A stretch of 64,000 bases of DNA from JACVRW01 sp963771715 (GCA_963771715.1 CAVYUQ010000008.1:186001-250000), one strand, 5' to 3'; shown: positions 17,274 through 29,756, numbered from the stretch's first letter. Numbers and translations are program-made. Notes: generated from the letters alone by a model not told the origin.

Positions 17274-17890
17274 TCGTCGGCGTAGTTGTCTCTGTACTCG
17301 CCGCGGCGCTCCATCACGTTGTCCACGTAGGCGCGCGTCTCGGGGAAGGGGATGTGCTCCGCCGACTTGAACTCCGAGGCGCCGCCGGCCTTGGCCACCC
17401 ACCTGTCCACGTTGCCCAGACCGGCGTTGTAGGCGGCGACGGCGAGCGTCTCGCTGCCGCCGTAGTGGTCGATCAGGTAGCGCAGGTAGTAGCTCCCGTA
17501 GGCGATGTTGATCTGCGGAGTGGACAGGTCGGACTGCTTGAAGCGGTAGCCGCCCGAGTGCCGCGCGATGAAGTCGGCCGTGTCGGGGGTGATTTGCATC
17601 AGACCGCGGGCGCCCGCGTGCGAGGTCTGGTCGCGGAAGCGCGACTCCTCGTAGATCACCGCCGCGATCAGCGCAGGGTCGAGCCCCTTGTCGGCGGCCT
17701 GCTGGCGAATGATGTCGTCGTGCCGGAGCGGGAGCGTGATCTCGCGCACGGCATTCGGAGCGAGGCCGGTCACGATCGCCACGCACGTGGCCGCCACGAG
17801 CGCCGCCACCGCGAGCATGCTCAGCCGGCGGCGCCTGATTCTGGCGCGCGAGGGGCGGCGGGCGACTCTGCGGGCGGCGTGTGAGCTCAC
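17261..17890 (-). CDS. Lytic transglycosylase (SLT domain), membrane-anchored
   Basis: 209 residues. A very basic N-terminus and a helix at about residues 24-44 form a signal anchor. From about 60 the sequence is a soluble lytic transglycosylase domain: the catalytic Glu in AVIYEESRF, then GARGLMQITPDTA, NIAYGSYYLRYL and VAAYNAGLGNV, the four usual motifs. The enzyme cleaves peptidoglycan glycan strands to anhydro-muropeptides. The GTG start overlaps the coaE stop (GTGA), so it is in the rpsA-coaE operon. Lengths and motifs are normal. Confidence 0.93.
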   Translation of the reverse strand: MSSHAARRVARRPSRARIRRRRLSMLAVAALVAATCVAIVTGLAPNAVREITLPLRHDDIIRQQAADKGLDPALIAAVIYEESRFRDQTSHAGARGLMQITPDTADFIARHSGGYRFKQSDLSTPQINIAYGSYYLRYLIDHYGGSETLAVAAYNAGLGNVDRWVAKAGGASEFKSAEHIPFPETRAYVDNVMERRGEYRDNYADDLGL

Positions 17891-18486
17891 GGGACCGGTT
17901 CGAGTTTCGCAAGTACTCGCGACAGTGTCTCTCTCAACTCCTCAAGCGTGCCGTCGTTGCGCACCTCGAAGTCCGCACGCTGCGACTTCTCTGCTTGGCT
18001 GAGCTGCCTTCCGGCGCGCTCCGCGACCGCGGCGTGGCCGCGCGCGCTCGCTCTCTCCTCACGCAGGGTCTCGTCGGCCACGACGGCGATTGTGGCGTCG
18101 AAGGCGGCCTCCATCCCGGATTCGAACAGCAGCGGCACCTCCACCACGGCGGCCGGCGGCGCCGGGTCGAGCGTCTCCACCTCCTGCTTCCACTCGGCCA
18201 CGCGCCGCCCCACGCGCGGCCACAGCTCGGCTTCGAGCCAGGCGCGCGCCTCGTCGTCTCCGAACACGCGCTCGGCGATCAGCGAGCGGTCGAGGCGGCC
18301 GTCGCGGGCCACGTCCGGGCCGAGCCGCTCGACCACGGCGGCACGCAGCTCGTCACCCGTGAGCAGCTCGTGGACGACCGCGTCGGTCGACAGCGTGGCC
18401 GCTCCCAGCTCGCCCAGCGCGCGCAGGGCCTCCGACTTGCCAGCACCGAGACCACCGGTGAGCCCCACGAAGGGGACCCCGGCCAC
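17887..18486 (-). CDS. coaE: Dephospho-CoA kinase
   Basis: 199 residues, complete. It carries out the last step of coenzyme A synthesis, phosphorylating the 3'-OH of dephospho-CoA with ATP. P-loop GGLGAGKSEA at residues 11-20, the LSTDAVVHELL dephospho-CoA binding segment, and VVEVPLLFESGME are family hallmarks. The GTG start directly follows the rpsA stop, and the stop overlaps the lytic transglycosylase start. The rpsA-coaE pairing is common in actinobacteria. Confidence 0.95.
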   Translation of the reverse strand: MAGVPFVGLTGGLGAGKSEALRALGELGAATLSTDAVVHELLTGDELRAAVVERLGPDVARDGRLDRSLIAERVFGDDEARAWLEAELWPRVGRRVAEWKQEVETLDPAPPAAVVEVPLLFESGMEAAFDATIAVVADETLREERASARGHAAVAERAGRQLSQAEKSQRADFEVRNDGTLEELRETLSRVLAKLEPVP

Positions 18487-19983
18487 CTACTGGTCCTGGG
18501 ACTCTTCGTCCTCGCTGGGAGGAGCCGCGGGCTCCTCGGTCGCCTCCGCGGCGGGTTCCTCGGTGGCCTCCGCCGCGGGCTCCGCGTCAGGGGCCGGCTC
18601 CGCGTCAGGGGCGGGCTCCGGGTCGACGGCGTCGGGCGCGGGCTCCGCCTCGGGCAGCTCGGCCTCAGACGCCTCGGCCTCGGGCGCCGCAGGGGCCTCC
18701 TCGGGAGCGTCCGCCGGCAGGTTGCGGAGCGCGTCGAGCCCGCCGATCGACGGACCAGCGAAAACGTCCTCCGACAGGCCCAGGTCCGGCACGTCGCCGA
18801 TCTCGCCGCCCGCCGCCTCCGCCGCGGCAGCTCCGGCCTCGGCGGCCGACTTGATGTGCGCCAGCTGCTCCTCCACCCGCTTCACGGACAGGGAGAGGCG
18901 GCGGCGCTCGGAGTCGATCTCGAGGATCTTCACGCGCACGTCCTGGCCCGGCTCCACGATCTCGCGGGGGTTCTCCACGTGGTGGTGGGCGAGCTCGGAG
19001 ATGTGCACGAGCCCCTCGACGCCGTCCATGATCTCCACGAACGCACCGAACGTGACGACCTTGGTGACCTTGCCCTCGAGCTCGTCGCCGATCCGGTAGG
19101 TGTCGATCACCCGCTGCCACGGGTCCTCCTGCGTCTGCTTGAGACCCAGGGAGATGCGCTGGCGGTCGCGGTCGATGTCGAGCACCTTCACCGGCACGAC
19201 GTCGCCGATCGAGAGGATCTCGGACGGGTGGTTCACGTGGCTCCAGGAGAGCTCTGAGATGTGGATCAGGCCGTCGATGCCGTCCAGGTCGACGAAGGCG
19301 CCGAAGTCGACGATGTTCGAGATCGCGCCCTCCACGACCATGCCGGGCTGGAGGCGGTCGAGGATCTGCTGGCGGACCTCCTTGCGCTCCTCCTCGAGGA
19401 CCGCACGGCGGCTGAGCACCACGTTGTTGCGCGAGCGGTTCAGCTCGATGACCTTGCACTCGATCTTGGTGCCGAGGAACTCGTCCAGGTTCTGCACGCG
19501 GCGGATGTCGACGAGCGACGCCGGCAGGAAGCCGCGCACGCCCAGGTCGATGATCAGGCCGCCCTTCACGACCTCGATCACGGTGCCCTCCACGGGCTCG
19601 CCGGACTCGGCCGCGGCCTCGATCTTGCGCCAGGCCTTCTCGAAGCGCGCGCGCTTCTTGGAGAGGACGAGCCGGCCGTCCTGGTCCTCCTTGGTGAGGA
19701 CGAGGGCGTCCACCTCCTCGCCCAGCTCCACCTCGTCGTGCGGATCCACCGACTTCCGGATCGAGAGCTCATTCATCGGAATGACGCCCTCGCTCTTGTA
19801 GCCGATGTCGACCAGGACCTCGTCCTGGTCGATGCGGACGACCTTGCCCGAAACGACGTCGCCCTCCTCGAAGGGGACGAGGGTGGCGTCGTAGTTGGGG
19901 ACGATCTGACCGTCGATTTCGAGCAGCATCCCGCCCGAGCCCTCGACGGTGCGAGGTGGTGTAGCAGTCTCTGTATCCGGCAC
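18487..19983 (-). CDS. rpsA: 30S ribosomal protein S1
   Basis: About 498 residues with four S1 RNA-binding domains at roughly residues 40-110, 125-195, 210-280 and 295-365 (repeats such as GMVVEGAISNIVDFGAFVDL and GLIHISELSW). S1 recruits mRNA to the ribosome. The C-terminal 110 residues are a low-complexity acidic tail of repeated EPAPDAEPA and EATEEPAA units, longer than in E. coli but usual in actinobacteria. GTG at 19983 is chosen; an in-frame TTG at 19995 would add four residues and neither has a good ribosome site. It heads an operon with coaE and the lytic transglycosylase. Confidence 0.93.
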   Translation of the reverse strand: MPDTETATPPRTVEGSGGMLLEIDGQIVPNYDATLVPFEEGDVVSGKVVRIDQDEVLVDIGYKSEGVIPMNELSIRKSVDPHDEVELGEEVDALVLTKEDQDGRLVLSKKRARFEKAWRKIEAAAESGEPVEGTVIEVVKGGLIIDLGVRGFLPASLVDIRRVQNLDEFLGTKIECKVIELNRSRNNVVLSRRAVLEEERKEVRQQILDRLQPGMVVEGAISNIVDFGAFVDLDGIDGLIHISELSWSHVNHPSEILSIGDVVPVKVLDIDRDRQRISLGLKQTQEDPWQRVIDTYRIGDELEGKVTKVVTFGAFVEIMDGVEGLVHISELAHHHVENPREIVEPGQDVRVKILEIDSERRRLSLSVKRVEEQLAHIKSAAEAGAAAAEAAGGEIGDVPDLGLSEDVFAGPSIGGLDALRNLPADAPEEAPAAPEAEASEAELPEAEPAPDAVDPEPAPDAEPAPDAEPAAEATEEPAAEATEEPAAPPSEDEESQDQ

Positions 19984-20035
19984 TGAGACGCACAAGCCTA
20001 GCTAGTGCGAAGCCTCGAGGCGGCGCGCTCGGGCG

Positions 20036-21070
20036 TTAGCGGAATGTTGCGGCCGCCGCTACGAACTCGCGGGCGACCGCCTCCCCGACCAGCCCCTGGG
20101 CGAGACAGCACCATCAGCAGCAGGCCTTGCGCTCTACCGGCCGAAGAGCGGCCGCGGCGTCCGCACCGCTCCGAGCTCGGCGTAGCTCGGCGCCGCCGCC
20201 GGGCGAGCCGTAGCTGGACGGGGTCGACCCTCCGGGCACCGCGGGTCGCCACGACCACGGGCAACCCGACGCTCGAGCGCGGAGCGTAGGCCGCCCACCG
20301 GCGCTGCCCGGCACGTTGCCGCTCCCGGAGCCCGCGACGCACCGAGTCGCCGTCGACGCCAATGGCCTCCGAGCAAGGCCTCGATGCACCGCACGCAGCC
20401 GATGCCGGGGTAGAGCGGTGACGAGCGCCACGTGCCACGAGAGCTCGGCGGGCGGCTCGACCGTGAAGCCGGGAGGCGGCAGCAGCGGACAGCTCTACCG
20501 ATCTGAGCGTGACCCGCCCGAGCGGGCCGCGCCGCTGGTGACGCGGAACGCCGAAACGAGCCCGCTGTCGAGCTTCAGGACCCAGCGCGCGGCGTGGACC
20601 TCGTCGCTCGATCGCGCACCAGGGCACGCGGCCCCTCGCGCCTCGGGCGCCGAGGCCAGCCGCAGCGCGTTGGAGAAAGTTGCGCGGGACCGTCCGCGGA
20701 CGAGCTCCTCCGGGGCTCCGCATTGCTCCGACGAACACCGGCCGGTCTCTCGGCGCGGAGCGGTCAGGTCGGTGAGGAACGCGGTCTCCTACGAGCGTGT
20801 ACGGGTCCCGTGGGTCACTACCACCCCGTCGACCTGCGGCTGCGGCGAGCGCCTCGCCGGCCCGCCGCGCCACTGCGAGCATGTGGTCGGGTGTCAGATT
20901 CAAGCTCGAGAGCGCCGCTACTCCTCGACCTCCACGTCCGCCACCTCGGCTAGCCCTTGCACGCCGGCCACGAGCTCCTCGCCCGATGACGGCGAGGACG
21001 CTTGGCGCCGGTCGTCCGGGTCGGGCAGCGACGCGATGGTGCCGCCGGTCGTGAGGACGAGGACCGACAC
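20036..21070 (-). pseudogene. ansA: L-asparaginase, heavily frameshifted remnant
   Basis: Fragments in all three minus frames can be joined into a type I/II asparaginase: VLVLTTGGTIASLPD at the start (catalytic Thr region), LNLTPDHMLAVARRAG, a degenerate VVVTHGT..LEETAFLTDL (second catalytic motif, normally HGTDTLEE), PVFVGAMRS, and C-terminal VVVATR..EGSTPSSYGSPGGGAEL with a final AAAATFR before TAA. At least eight frame changes occur, with inserted and deleted bases and in-frame stops, and the HGTDTLEE region is itself altered. Unlike the other broken genes here, the changes do not follow one pattern. It is either a true pseudogene or a badly resolved stretch. It would have hydrolysed asparagine to aspartate. 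Confidence 0.75.
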
Positions 21071-21105
21071 GCCCGGGATCTTAGGCGGGCGCTAGCCTGC
21101 GCCGC

Positions 21106-22243
21106 ATGCCGACTCGCCGCACAACGCGGGGCGCCGATCGCACGCCGCTGGGCGGCGACTACGACGTCCTGATCTGCGGCGCGAGCTTCGCCGGGCTGGC
21201 CGTGGCGCGCGAGCTGGCCGGCACCGGCGCGCGGGTTCTGGTGCTCGACCGCTACGAGATCGGCGAGCGCCAGACCTCGGCCTGCGGGATCCCGACCGAG
21301 TGGCTGCGGGCCATGGACCTGATGGGGTCGCACCGACAGACGTTCGGGCGGCTCGTGGTCCACACGCCGTTCGGCACATCCGTGCTGGAGCTGCCATGGA
21401 CGTTCTCGACCTTCGATTACCCCGAGCTCTGCCGCCTGCTCGCCGCCCAGTCCGACTCACGAGTTCCAGACCGCCAAGGTGAACGGGCGCACCGGCAACA
21501 CGGTTCACACCGATCGGGGCGATCTCTCGGCGCCGGTGGTCGTCGACGCGCTCGGCTGGCGCCGTGTCCTGGGCAGCGGCTACCAGCCTCCGGAAGCCCC
21601 CCTCTCACGCGGCCTGGAGGTCCATCCCTGGGGCGCCGGCGAGGAGATGGAGCTGTGGATCGACCGCAAGTACGTGCCGGCGGGCTACGGCTGGAGCTTC
21701 CCGGCCGGCGACGAGACGCGCATCGGCGTGGGCTCGTTCGACCCTCGCTTCCACGTGAAGGACACGACGGTGATGCTGGCCGAGGACCTCGCGCGCGAGC
21801 CGGTGCGCTACCAGGGCAACTGGATCCCGCACAGGCTGCGGGCCGCCACCGACGACGGCGTCTTCTTCGTGGGCGACTCGGCCGGCCACTGCCTGCCGCT
21901 CACCGCCGAGGGGATCCGGACCGCGCTCTATTTCGGGATCGCCTGCGGCCGCGAGCTGCGGGCGGTCGTGGAGGGCCGGCAGTCGATCGCGTCGGCGCTG
22001 GGCCGCTACGGCGACTTCTCGGAGGCCCACCGCTGGAAGTTCGAGGCGATGCTGGCCGCCCAGAGGCTGGTCCCGCGCGTCCCCCCACGCCTGCTGCACC
22101 GCTCGATCCGGGCGATGCAGGCGAAGCGCTTCGTGGACTGGAGCTTCGGCCACTACCTCGGGATCGCGCCCCCGGAATTCGCGACGGCGGCGCCACCGCC
22201 GCGCAAGCGCGCGCCGCAGCTCCGGAGTCCGCTCGCCGCGTGA
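21106..22243 (+). CDS. FAD-dependent oxidoreductase, geranylgeranyl-reductase-like (one frame break)
   Basis: Reconstructed length about 380 residues. The N-terminus has a dinucleotide-binding fold (YDVLICGASFAGLAVAREL...GARVLVLDR), and later come WSFPAGDETRIGVGSF and FFVGDSAGHCLPLTAEGIRTAL, the FAD pyrophosphate-binding region of the PHBH/geranylgeranyl reductase superfamily. Substrate unknown; isoprenoid or quinone-like reduction is typical for relatives. The frame changes near 21462 and is restored if TCACGAGTTC is read as TCACGCGAGTTC. The start ATG at 21106 lies only 35 bases from the start of the divergent asparaginase remnant. Confidence 0.88.
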
Positions 22244-22253
22244 GCGCGGGGGC

Positions 22254-22976
22254 TCAGCGGTTGTGGTTCACCAACTCGACGTTGTTGCCGTCGGGGTCGA
22301 GCAGGTAGGCGCTGTAGTAGCCGGGGTGGTAGTCCGAGCGCTCCCCGGGCGTGCCGTTGTCGCGGTAGCCGGCCTCGATCGCGGCCCGGTGGAACTCGTC
22401 CACGGCCTGGTTGTCGGTCGCGGGGAAGGCGATGTGGAGGTCCTGCGTGACGTGGCTGCCCGTTAGCACCGAGAAGGAGCCGGGCCGGCCGCGGAACTGC
22501 GCCCGCTCGGCGGTCACGGTGCCGAGCGCGAGGCCGGCGTGCGGCGCGATGGTCTCGTAGAAGCGCTTCGACGCGGCGACATCCCGCACGCGGACCCACA
22601 GGTGGTCGATTCCGGGTGAGACGTCCTCGAAATGGACCGCCTCGACGCTGTTCCCGTCCGGGTCGAGCAGGAAGCCGCCGTAGTAGTCGTCGCCGTACTC
22701 CGGCCGCGGACCCGGCTCGCCGTCGCTCTCGAAGCCGGCGTCCACGCCCGCCTGCCAGAACTCGTCGACGCGCTCGCGTGACGGAGCGCCGAACCCGACG
22801 TGCAGCCCGCCCGTGACCGGATTCCACGCGGTTGCGTCGGCGAGCGAGAAGTTGCCCCACTCGATGAACTGCGTGCCCGAGTAGGTCTCGTCGATCCCGA
22901 TCACCTCGAGCACCGTGCTGTAGAAGCGCTCGGACGCGGCGCGGTCGGAGACCCGGATGGTCACGTGGTCGAACAT
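22254..22976 (-). CDS. VOC (glyoxalase-fold) protein with two domains
   Basis: 240 residues made of two similar halves, each a vicinal oxygen chelate domain of two beta-alpha-beta-beta-beta units. The halves share openings HVTIRVSDRAASERFYSTVL and HLWVRVRDVAASKRFYETI, and closings FLLDPDGNSVEAVHF and YLLDPDGNNVELVNH, with the metal-ligand His and Glu in the usual places. Members include glyoxalases, dioxygenases and resistance proteins; the substrate is not inferable. It converges on the FAD oxidoreductase with a 10-base gap and lies downstream of the polA cluster on the same strand. Confidence 0.92.
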   Translation of the reverse strand: MFDHVTIRVSDRAASERFYSTVLEVIGIDETYSGTQFIEWGNFSLADATAWNPVTGGLHVGFGAPSRERVDEFWQAGVDAGFESDGEPGPRPEYGDDYYGGFLLDPDGNSVEAVHFEDVSPGIDHLWVRVRDVAASKRFYETIAPHAGLALGTVTAERAQFRGRPGSFSVLTGSHVTQDLHIAFPATDNQAVDEFHRAAIEAGYRDNGTPGERSDYHPGYYSAYLLDPDGNNVELVNHNR

Positions 22977-22986
22977 GGACCGCGCC

Positions 22987-23428
22987 CTACTCGCGCACGA
23001 TCAGGAACACGCCGAGGCCAAGCAGGATCACCCCCGCCACCCTGCCGACGGTGATCGGCTTCTCGGGTAGGTCGAGGATGCCGAGACGGTCCGCGACAAC
23101 GGAGATCGTGAGCTGGCCCGCAACGGTGGCCGCGGTCACGCCGCCGGCGCCCAGCGCCGGGACGCTCGACAGGGCCGTCGTCACGTAGGCCGCGCCCGCG
23201 ATGCCGCCGAAGACCCAGCCCCACCACGGCGGCGACTCGCCGACCGACTGGAAGCCGCCCGCCAGGACGAAGGTGATGAAGATCAGGAGCGTGCCGCCGA
23301 CGAGAAAGTTCATCGTGGCCGAGCCGAACTTGCCGATGTGGTCGGCGAGGCGCGGCGTTCATCGGTGCCTGGATAGCCACGAGCCCGCCGGCCACGACCG
23401 TGGCCAGCAGTGCCGCCTCCTTGCTCAC
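22987..23428 (-). CDS. DMT-family transporter of the YdcZ/DUF606 type (one frame break)
   Basis: Reconstructed length about 148 residues, with about five membrane helices (LLATVVAGGLVAIQAPMNA; FLVGGTLLIFITFVLAGG; WWGWVFGGIAGAAYV; GVTAATVAGQLTISV; VAGVILLGLGVFLIV), matching YdcZ half-size transporters. The frame break near 23357 is repaired by GCCGCGCGCCTC instead of GCCGCGCCTC. The GTG start overlaps the polA stop (GTGA). Substrate unknown. Confidence 0.85.
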
Positions 23429-26046
23429 TTCGCCTCCAGCCAGTTCTCGCCGACGCCCACGTCCACCCCGAGCGGCGGGTCCATCTCGAAGGCGTCCGCC
23501 ATCTCGCGCTCGATGATCTCGCTGGCGGCGGCCACCTCGTCCTCGGGGCCCTCGAACAGCAGCTCGTCGTGGATCTGGAGCACGATCCGGGTGGAGAGCC
23601 CGGCGGCGCGCAGCTGGTCGCGTGCGCGGACCATCGCCACCTTCATGATGTCGGCGGCCGTGCCCTGGATCACCATGTTCACGGCCAGGCGCTCGCCCAG
23701 CGAGCGCGTCTGGAACTGGCGCGAGCGCAGCTCGGGCACGCGCCGGATGCGCCCGAACAGCGTGGTCACGTGCCCCTCCTCCCGGGCCCGCTCGATCGTC
23801 TCCTCGATGAACGCCTTCACGCGCGGGAAGCGCTCGAGGTAGGCATCGATGAACTGCTGTGCCTCCTCCTTCTCGATCTGAAGCCGGTCGGCGAGGCCGA
23901 AGGCCGACAGCCCGTAGACGATCCCGTAGTTGACCATCTTGGCCTTCGAGCGCGTGCCGGGGTCGGTGCGGCCGCCGAGGATGGCCTCGGCGGTGGCGGT
24001 GTGCACGTCCTCGCCGCGGCGGAAGATCTCCTTCAGCACGGGCTCGTCGGCGATGTGCGCGAGCAGGCGCAGCTCCACCTGCGAGTAGTCGGCCGAGATC
24101 AGCCTGTGACCGGGCTCAGCGACGAAGCAGGCCCGGATCTCGCGCCCCTGCTCGGTGCGGATCGGGATGTTCTGGAGGTTCGGGTCGGTGCTGGACAGGC
24201 GCCCGGTCGCGGTGGCGGTCTGGTTGAAGGTGGTGTGGAGGCGCCCGTCGTCGCCGATCAGCTCGGGGAAGGCGTCGAGGTAGGTCGACTTCAGCTTCGT
24301 GACCTCGCGCCACTCCTCGATCGCCGGGATGATCTCGTGCTCGTCGCGGATCGCCTGGAGCACGCGCGCATCGGTGGAGAAGCCGGTCTTGCCGCGGCGC
24401 TTGCGCGACAGCCCCAGCTTCTCGAACAGGATCGGCGCGAGCTGCTGCGGCGAGCCGATCGTGAACTCCTCGCCCGCAAGCTCCCAGACACGGCGCTCGA
24501 GCTCCGCCGCTCGCGTGCCGAAGCGCTGGCTGATCTCGCCGCAGGCGCTCGACGTCGAGCTTCACGCCGGCGCGCTCCATCTCCACGAGCACGTCCACGA
24601 GCGGCAGCTCCACCTCCTCGAAGAGCCGCATCAGGCCGTCCTCCTCGAGCCGGGCGCGCTGGCGCTCCGCCAGCACCCGCGTGACCACCGCGCGCTCGGC
24701 GATCCCGTTCGCGCCGTCCACGCTCGCGGCGATGCCGGCCTCGGTGGTCAGCTCGTCGAGCGGATAGCCGCGCCGCGCGGGGTCGATCAGGTAGGCGGCG
24801 ATCATCGTGTCGTGCTCGAGCACCGCCGCCGGGGCCGGCCTCCTCGCTCACCGCGGTGGTCTTCCAGTCGTGGTACACGAGCGGGCGCTCGCCGCGCGCC
24901 ATGGTGAGCGCGGTGAGCGTCTCGCACTCCGCCACGAGCACCTCTCCCCCGCCGTAGGCCGCCACGCGCATCGGGCCGAGCGGCGGGCCGCCCACGTCGA
25001 GCGTCTCCTGGCCCTCCTGCTCCCCGGCCGGCCGCGGCCGCTCTGCCGCCACCGCCACCAGCTCGCCCTCCAGCGACCCGAGCTGCGCCAGCGGCACCTC
25101 GCGCGCGGTCGTGGAGATGACCTCCTCGGCGCGCTCGGCCGGCGCGGCGGCCTCGCCCTCGCCCGAGCGCCTCCTCCAGCCGCTCGAGCGGCGCCCGCAG
25201 CTCGAACTCGCGGAAGGTCTCGCGCAGCCGCGAGCGGTCCGGCTCGCGTGCGGCGATGTGGTCCAGGTCGATCTCGCCGAGGTCGATGTCGCGGATCGCC
25301 GTGGCGAGCTGCTTCGAGATGCGTGCGTCCTCGGCGTGGTTGGTGAGGTTCTCCTTGCGCTTGGCGCCGGAGATGTTGTCGATGTTGCCGAGCACGCCCT
25401 CGAGGTCGCCGTGCTCCTGGAGCAGCTGCGACGCGGTCTTCTCGCCGATCCCCGGCACGCCCGGGATGTTGTCCGAGGTGTCGCCCTTGAGGCCCACGAA
25501 GTCGGGGATCAGCTCGGGCGCGATGCCGTAGCGATCGATCACCGCCTCGCGGTCGTAGACCTTCGTCTCGGTGATCCCGCGGCTGGTGGCCATCACGCGC
25601 ACGCCGGGCTCGATCAGCTGGAACAGGTCGCGGTCGCCGGTCACGACCATCACCTCGAAGCCCTCGTCGCGCGCCCGGCGCGCGACGGTGGCGATCACGT
25701 CGTCGGCCTCGAAGCCCTCCACGCGCACGTTCTCGTAGCCGAAGCTGTCCACCAGCGGCTCCATGTACGGCCACTGCTCGGCGAGCAGGTCGGGCTTCGA
25801 GTCGCGCTGCCCCTTGTACTCCTCGTAGACCTCCTTGCGACCCGACATGCCGGCGTCCCAGACCACCAGCGTGGGCTTCACGCCGTACTCGGAGATGATC
25901 TTCACGAGCATCGACGCGAAGCCGAAGATCGCGTTCGTGGGCTGCCCCTTCGAGGTGGCGATCGACTCGGGCAGCGCGAAAAACGCGCGATAGACAAGGC
26001 TGTTCCCGTCGATCAGGAACAGCTCCTTGGGCGGCTCGGGCGGCAC
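23425..26046 (-). CDS. polA: DNA polymerase I (three frame breaks)
   Basis: Reconstructed length about 875 residues. The N-terminal 5'-nuclease domain is intact to about residue 290 (LFLIDGNSLVYRAFFAL, GDRDLFQLI, GLKGDTSDNIPGVPGIGEKTA). A degenerate 3'-5' exonuclease-like region follows, then the polymerase domain with motif A (LISADYSQVELRLLAHI), motif B (RSKAKMVNYGIVYG) and motif C (QIHDELLFE). Breaks lie near 25165, 24835 and 24540, and each is repaired by restoring one CG or GC pair (for example GGGCGCGAGG for GGGCGAGG). The enzyme fills gaps in repair and removes Okazaki primers. GTG start. It is divergent from malic enzyme across a 145-base gap. Confidence 0.93.
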
Positions 26047-26191
26047 CGCTCAACCCTATCGATGGCATCGGTCCGAGCCGCTCTAACGGCAGCGCTGAGG
26101 GGTTGGGCGCTTGTCCGTTGCGAACTGCGAAACGGGAAAAGCGACGGACAGCACCCCTCAGTGGTGTAGTTCGGCGAGCGGCGTCGATCCT
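26047..26191. promoter_or_regulatory. Divergent promoter region between polA and malic enzyme, with hairpin
   Basis: The 145-base gap must hold both promoters. It contains a 7-bp inverted repeat TGTCCGT (26112-26118) and ACGGACA (26144-26150) around an A-rich centre with GAAACGGGAAAAGCG. No clear -35/-10 pair or known operator was recognised. Confidence 0.45.
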
Positions 26192-27662
<1,471 letters not shown>

Positions 27663-27687
27663 TGCCGGTCGCGGCGGGGGGCGCCTG

Positions 27688-28605
27688 ATGCGGGTCGCCG
27701 TGACCGGCGCCACCGGGATGATCGGCGCCGGGCTGGTCCGGGCGCTCGTGGAGCGCGGCGACGAGGTCACGGCGCTCTCGCGAAACGCGGAGGGCGCGAG
27801 CGAGGCGCTCGGCGTCCCGGCCGCCACCTGGGCAGATCCGAAGGCCGAGCAGCCGCCGCTCGAGGCGCTGCGCGGCCGCGACGGCGTGGTGCACCTGCTC
27901 GGGGAGGTGATCGCGCAGCGATGGTCGGACGACGCGAAGCGCGAGATCCGCGACTCACGCGTGCTCTCCACCCGCAACCTGGTGGACGCGCTGGGCGAGC
28001 TCGCCCCCGAGGAGCGCCCGCGCGTCCTCGTTTCAGGGTCCGGGGCCGGCTGGTACGGCCACCGCGGCGACGAGCGGCTCGACGAATCGGCCCCCGAGCC
28101 CGGCGACGACTTCCTCGCGCAGCTGAGCGACGACTGGGAGGCCGAGGCGCGCCGCGCGGAGGAACTGGGCGTCCGGGTGGTGCTCAACCGGACGGGCGTG
28201 GTGCTGTCCGAGTCCGGCGGAGCGCTCGAGAAGATGCTCCCCTTCTTCAAGGCCGGCATCGGCGGGCCGGTGGCGGGCGGGCGCCAGTACGTGCCGTGGG
28301 TGCACGTGGACGACGTGGTCGGCGCCACGATCTTTTCGCTCGAGACCGAGGAGGTGCGCGGACCGGTGAACGTGACCGCCCCGGAGCCCGTGACCAACAA
28401 GGAGCTCTCGAAGATGCTCGGCCGCGTGCTGCGCCGCCCCGCGTTCGCGCCGGTGCCCGGCATGGCCGTGAAGGCTCTCTACGGCCAGATGGCCGAAATC
28501 GTGATCACCGGGCAGCGCGCGGTGCCCGGGCGACTCCAGGAGCTCGGCTACCACTTCCGCTGGCCGGAGCTCGAGCCCGCTCTGCGCGACGCAACCGGGC
28601 GCTAG
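27688..28605 (+). CDS. TIGR01777 / YfcH-type NAD-dependent epimerase
   Basis: 305 residues, complete. An extended short-chain dehydrogenase fold: VTGATGMIGAGLVRALVERG at the N-terminus binds the nucleotide, then VVHLLGEVIAQRW, SGSGAGWYGHRGDE and a C-terminal DUF1731-like section (FAPVPGMAVKALYGQMAEI). The family is sometimes linked to cell division inhibitor SulA homologues, but the real substrate is unknown. It follows malic enzyme by 25 bases, likely co-transcribed. Its stop overlaps that of the convergent membrane protein at the palindrome CTAG. Confidence 0.93.
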   Translation: MRVAVTGATGMIGAGLVRALVERGDEVTALSRNAEGASEALGVPAATWADPKAEQPPLEALRGRDGVVHLLGEVIAQRWSDDAKREIRDSRVLSTRNLVDALGELAPEERPRVLVSGSGAGWYGHRGDERLDESAPEPGDDFLAQLSDDWEAEARRAEELGVRVVLNRTGVVLSESGGALEKMLPFFKAGIGGPVAGGRQYVPWVHVDDVVGATIFSLETEEVRGPVNVTAPEPVTNKELSKMLGRVLRRPAFAPVPGMAVKALYGQMAEIVITGQRAVPGRLQELGYHFRWPELEPALRDATGR

Positions 28606-29042
28606 TTCGCGGCCTGGCGCTCGGTGCGCAGCTCGGCCATCGTCTTGCCGCCTGTGGCGCGCTGGATGTCGATCGTGTAGACCAGCGCGGCCGCGATCAC
28701 CAAGACCATCAGCGCCACCGCGACCAGGCCGATGCGGCCTGCGCCGCTTGCGTCGATGGTCGCGACGAAGAAGGCGGAGGCAGCCAGCAGGATCACCTCG
28801 ACGACGATGAGCGTGGTCCGCGCCGTCGCGCTCAGCCCCTCGTGCAGCTTCCAGCGCGAGATCTCGCGGGGCGGGAACACGGCCCACACGAACGCGCCCA
28901 GCACGCTGAACACAATGCCTGTGACCAGGCCCCACTTCTCCCCGTAGCCCTTCACCTCCGAGAAGAGCGACGCGATGATCGCCGACCCGAGCCAGACGAA
29001 TGTGAGCCAGAGCGCCGCGGTTCCGATGACTGCCAGCAACAT
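28602..29042 (-). CDS. Four-helix membrane protein of unknown function
   Basis: 146 residues with four hydrophobic helices (about 4-24, 40-58, 77-97, 105-124) and a polar C-terminus RATGGKTMAELRTERQAAN. It starts with ATG four bases after the livF stop, so it is the last gene of the liv operon. No family recognised; a role with the transporter is suggested only by position. Confidence 0.82.
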   Translation of the reverse strand: MLLAVIGTAALWLTFVWLGSAIIASLFSEVKGYGEKWGLVTGIVFSVLGAFVWAVFPPREISRWKLHEGLSATARTTLIVVEVILLAASAFFVATIDASGAGRIGLVAVALMVLVIAAALVYTIDIQRATGGKTMAELRTERQAAN

Positions 29043-29046
29043 CAGC

Positions 29047-29756
<710 letters not shown>

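Noticed and set aside
20140..20520. tRNA-like D-arm strings (GCTCAG...GGTAGAGC) on the minus strand
   Set aside because: No acceptor stem, anticodon arm or T-arm can be completed; the stretch lies in the asparaginase remnant.
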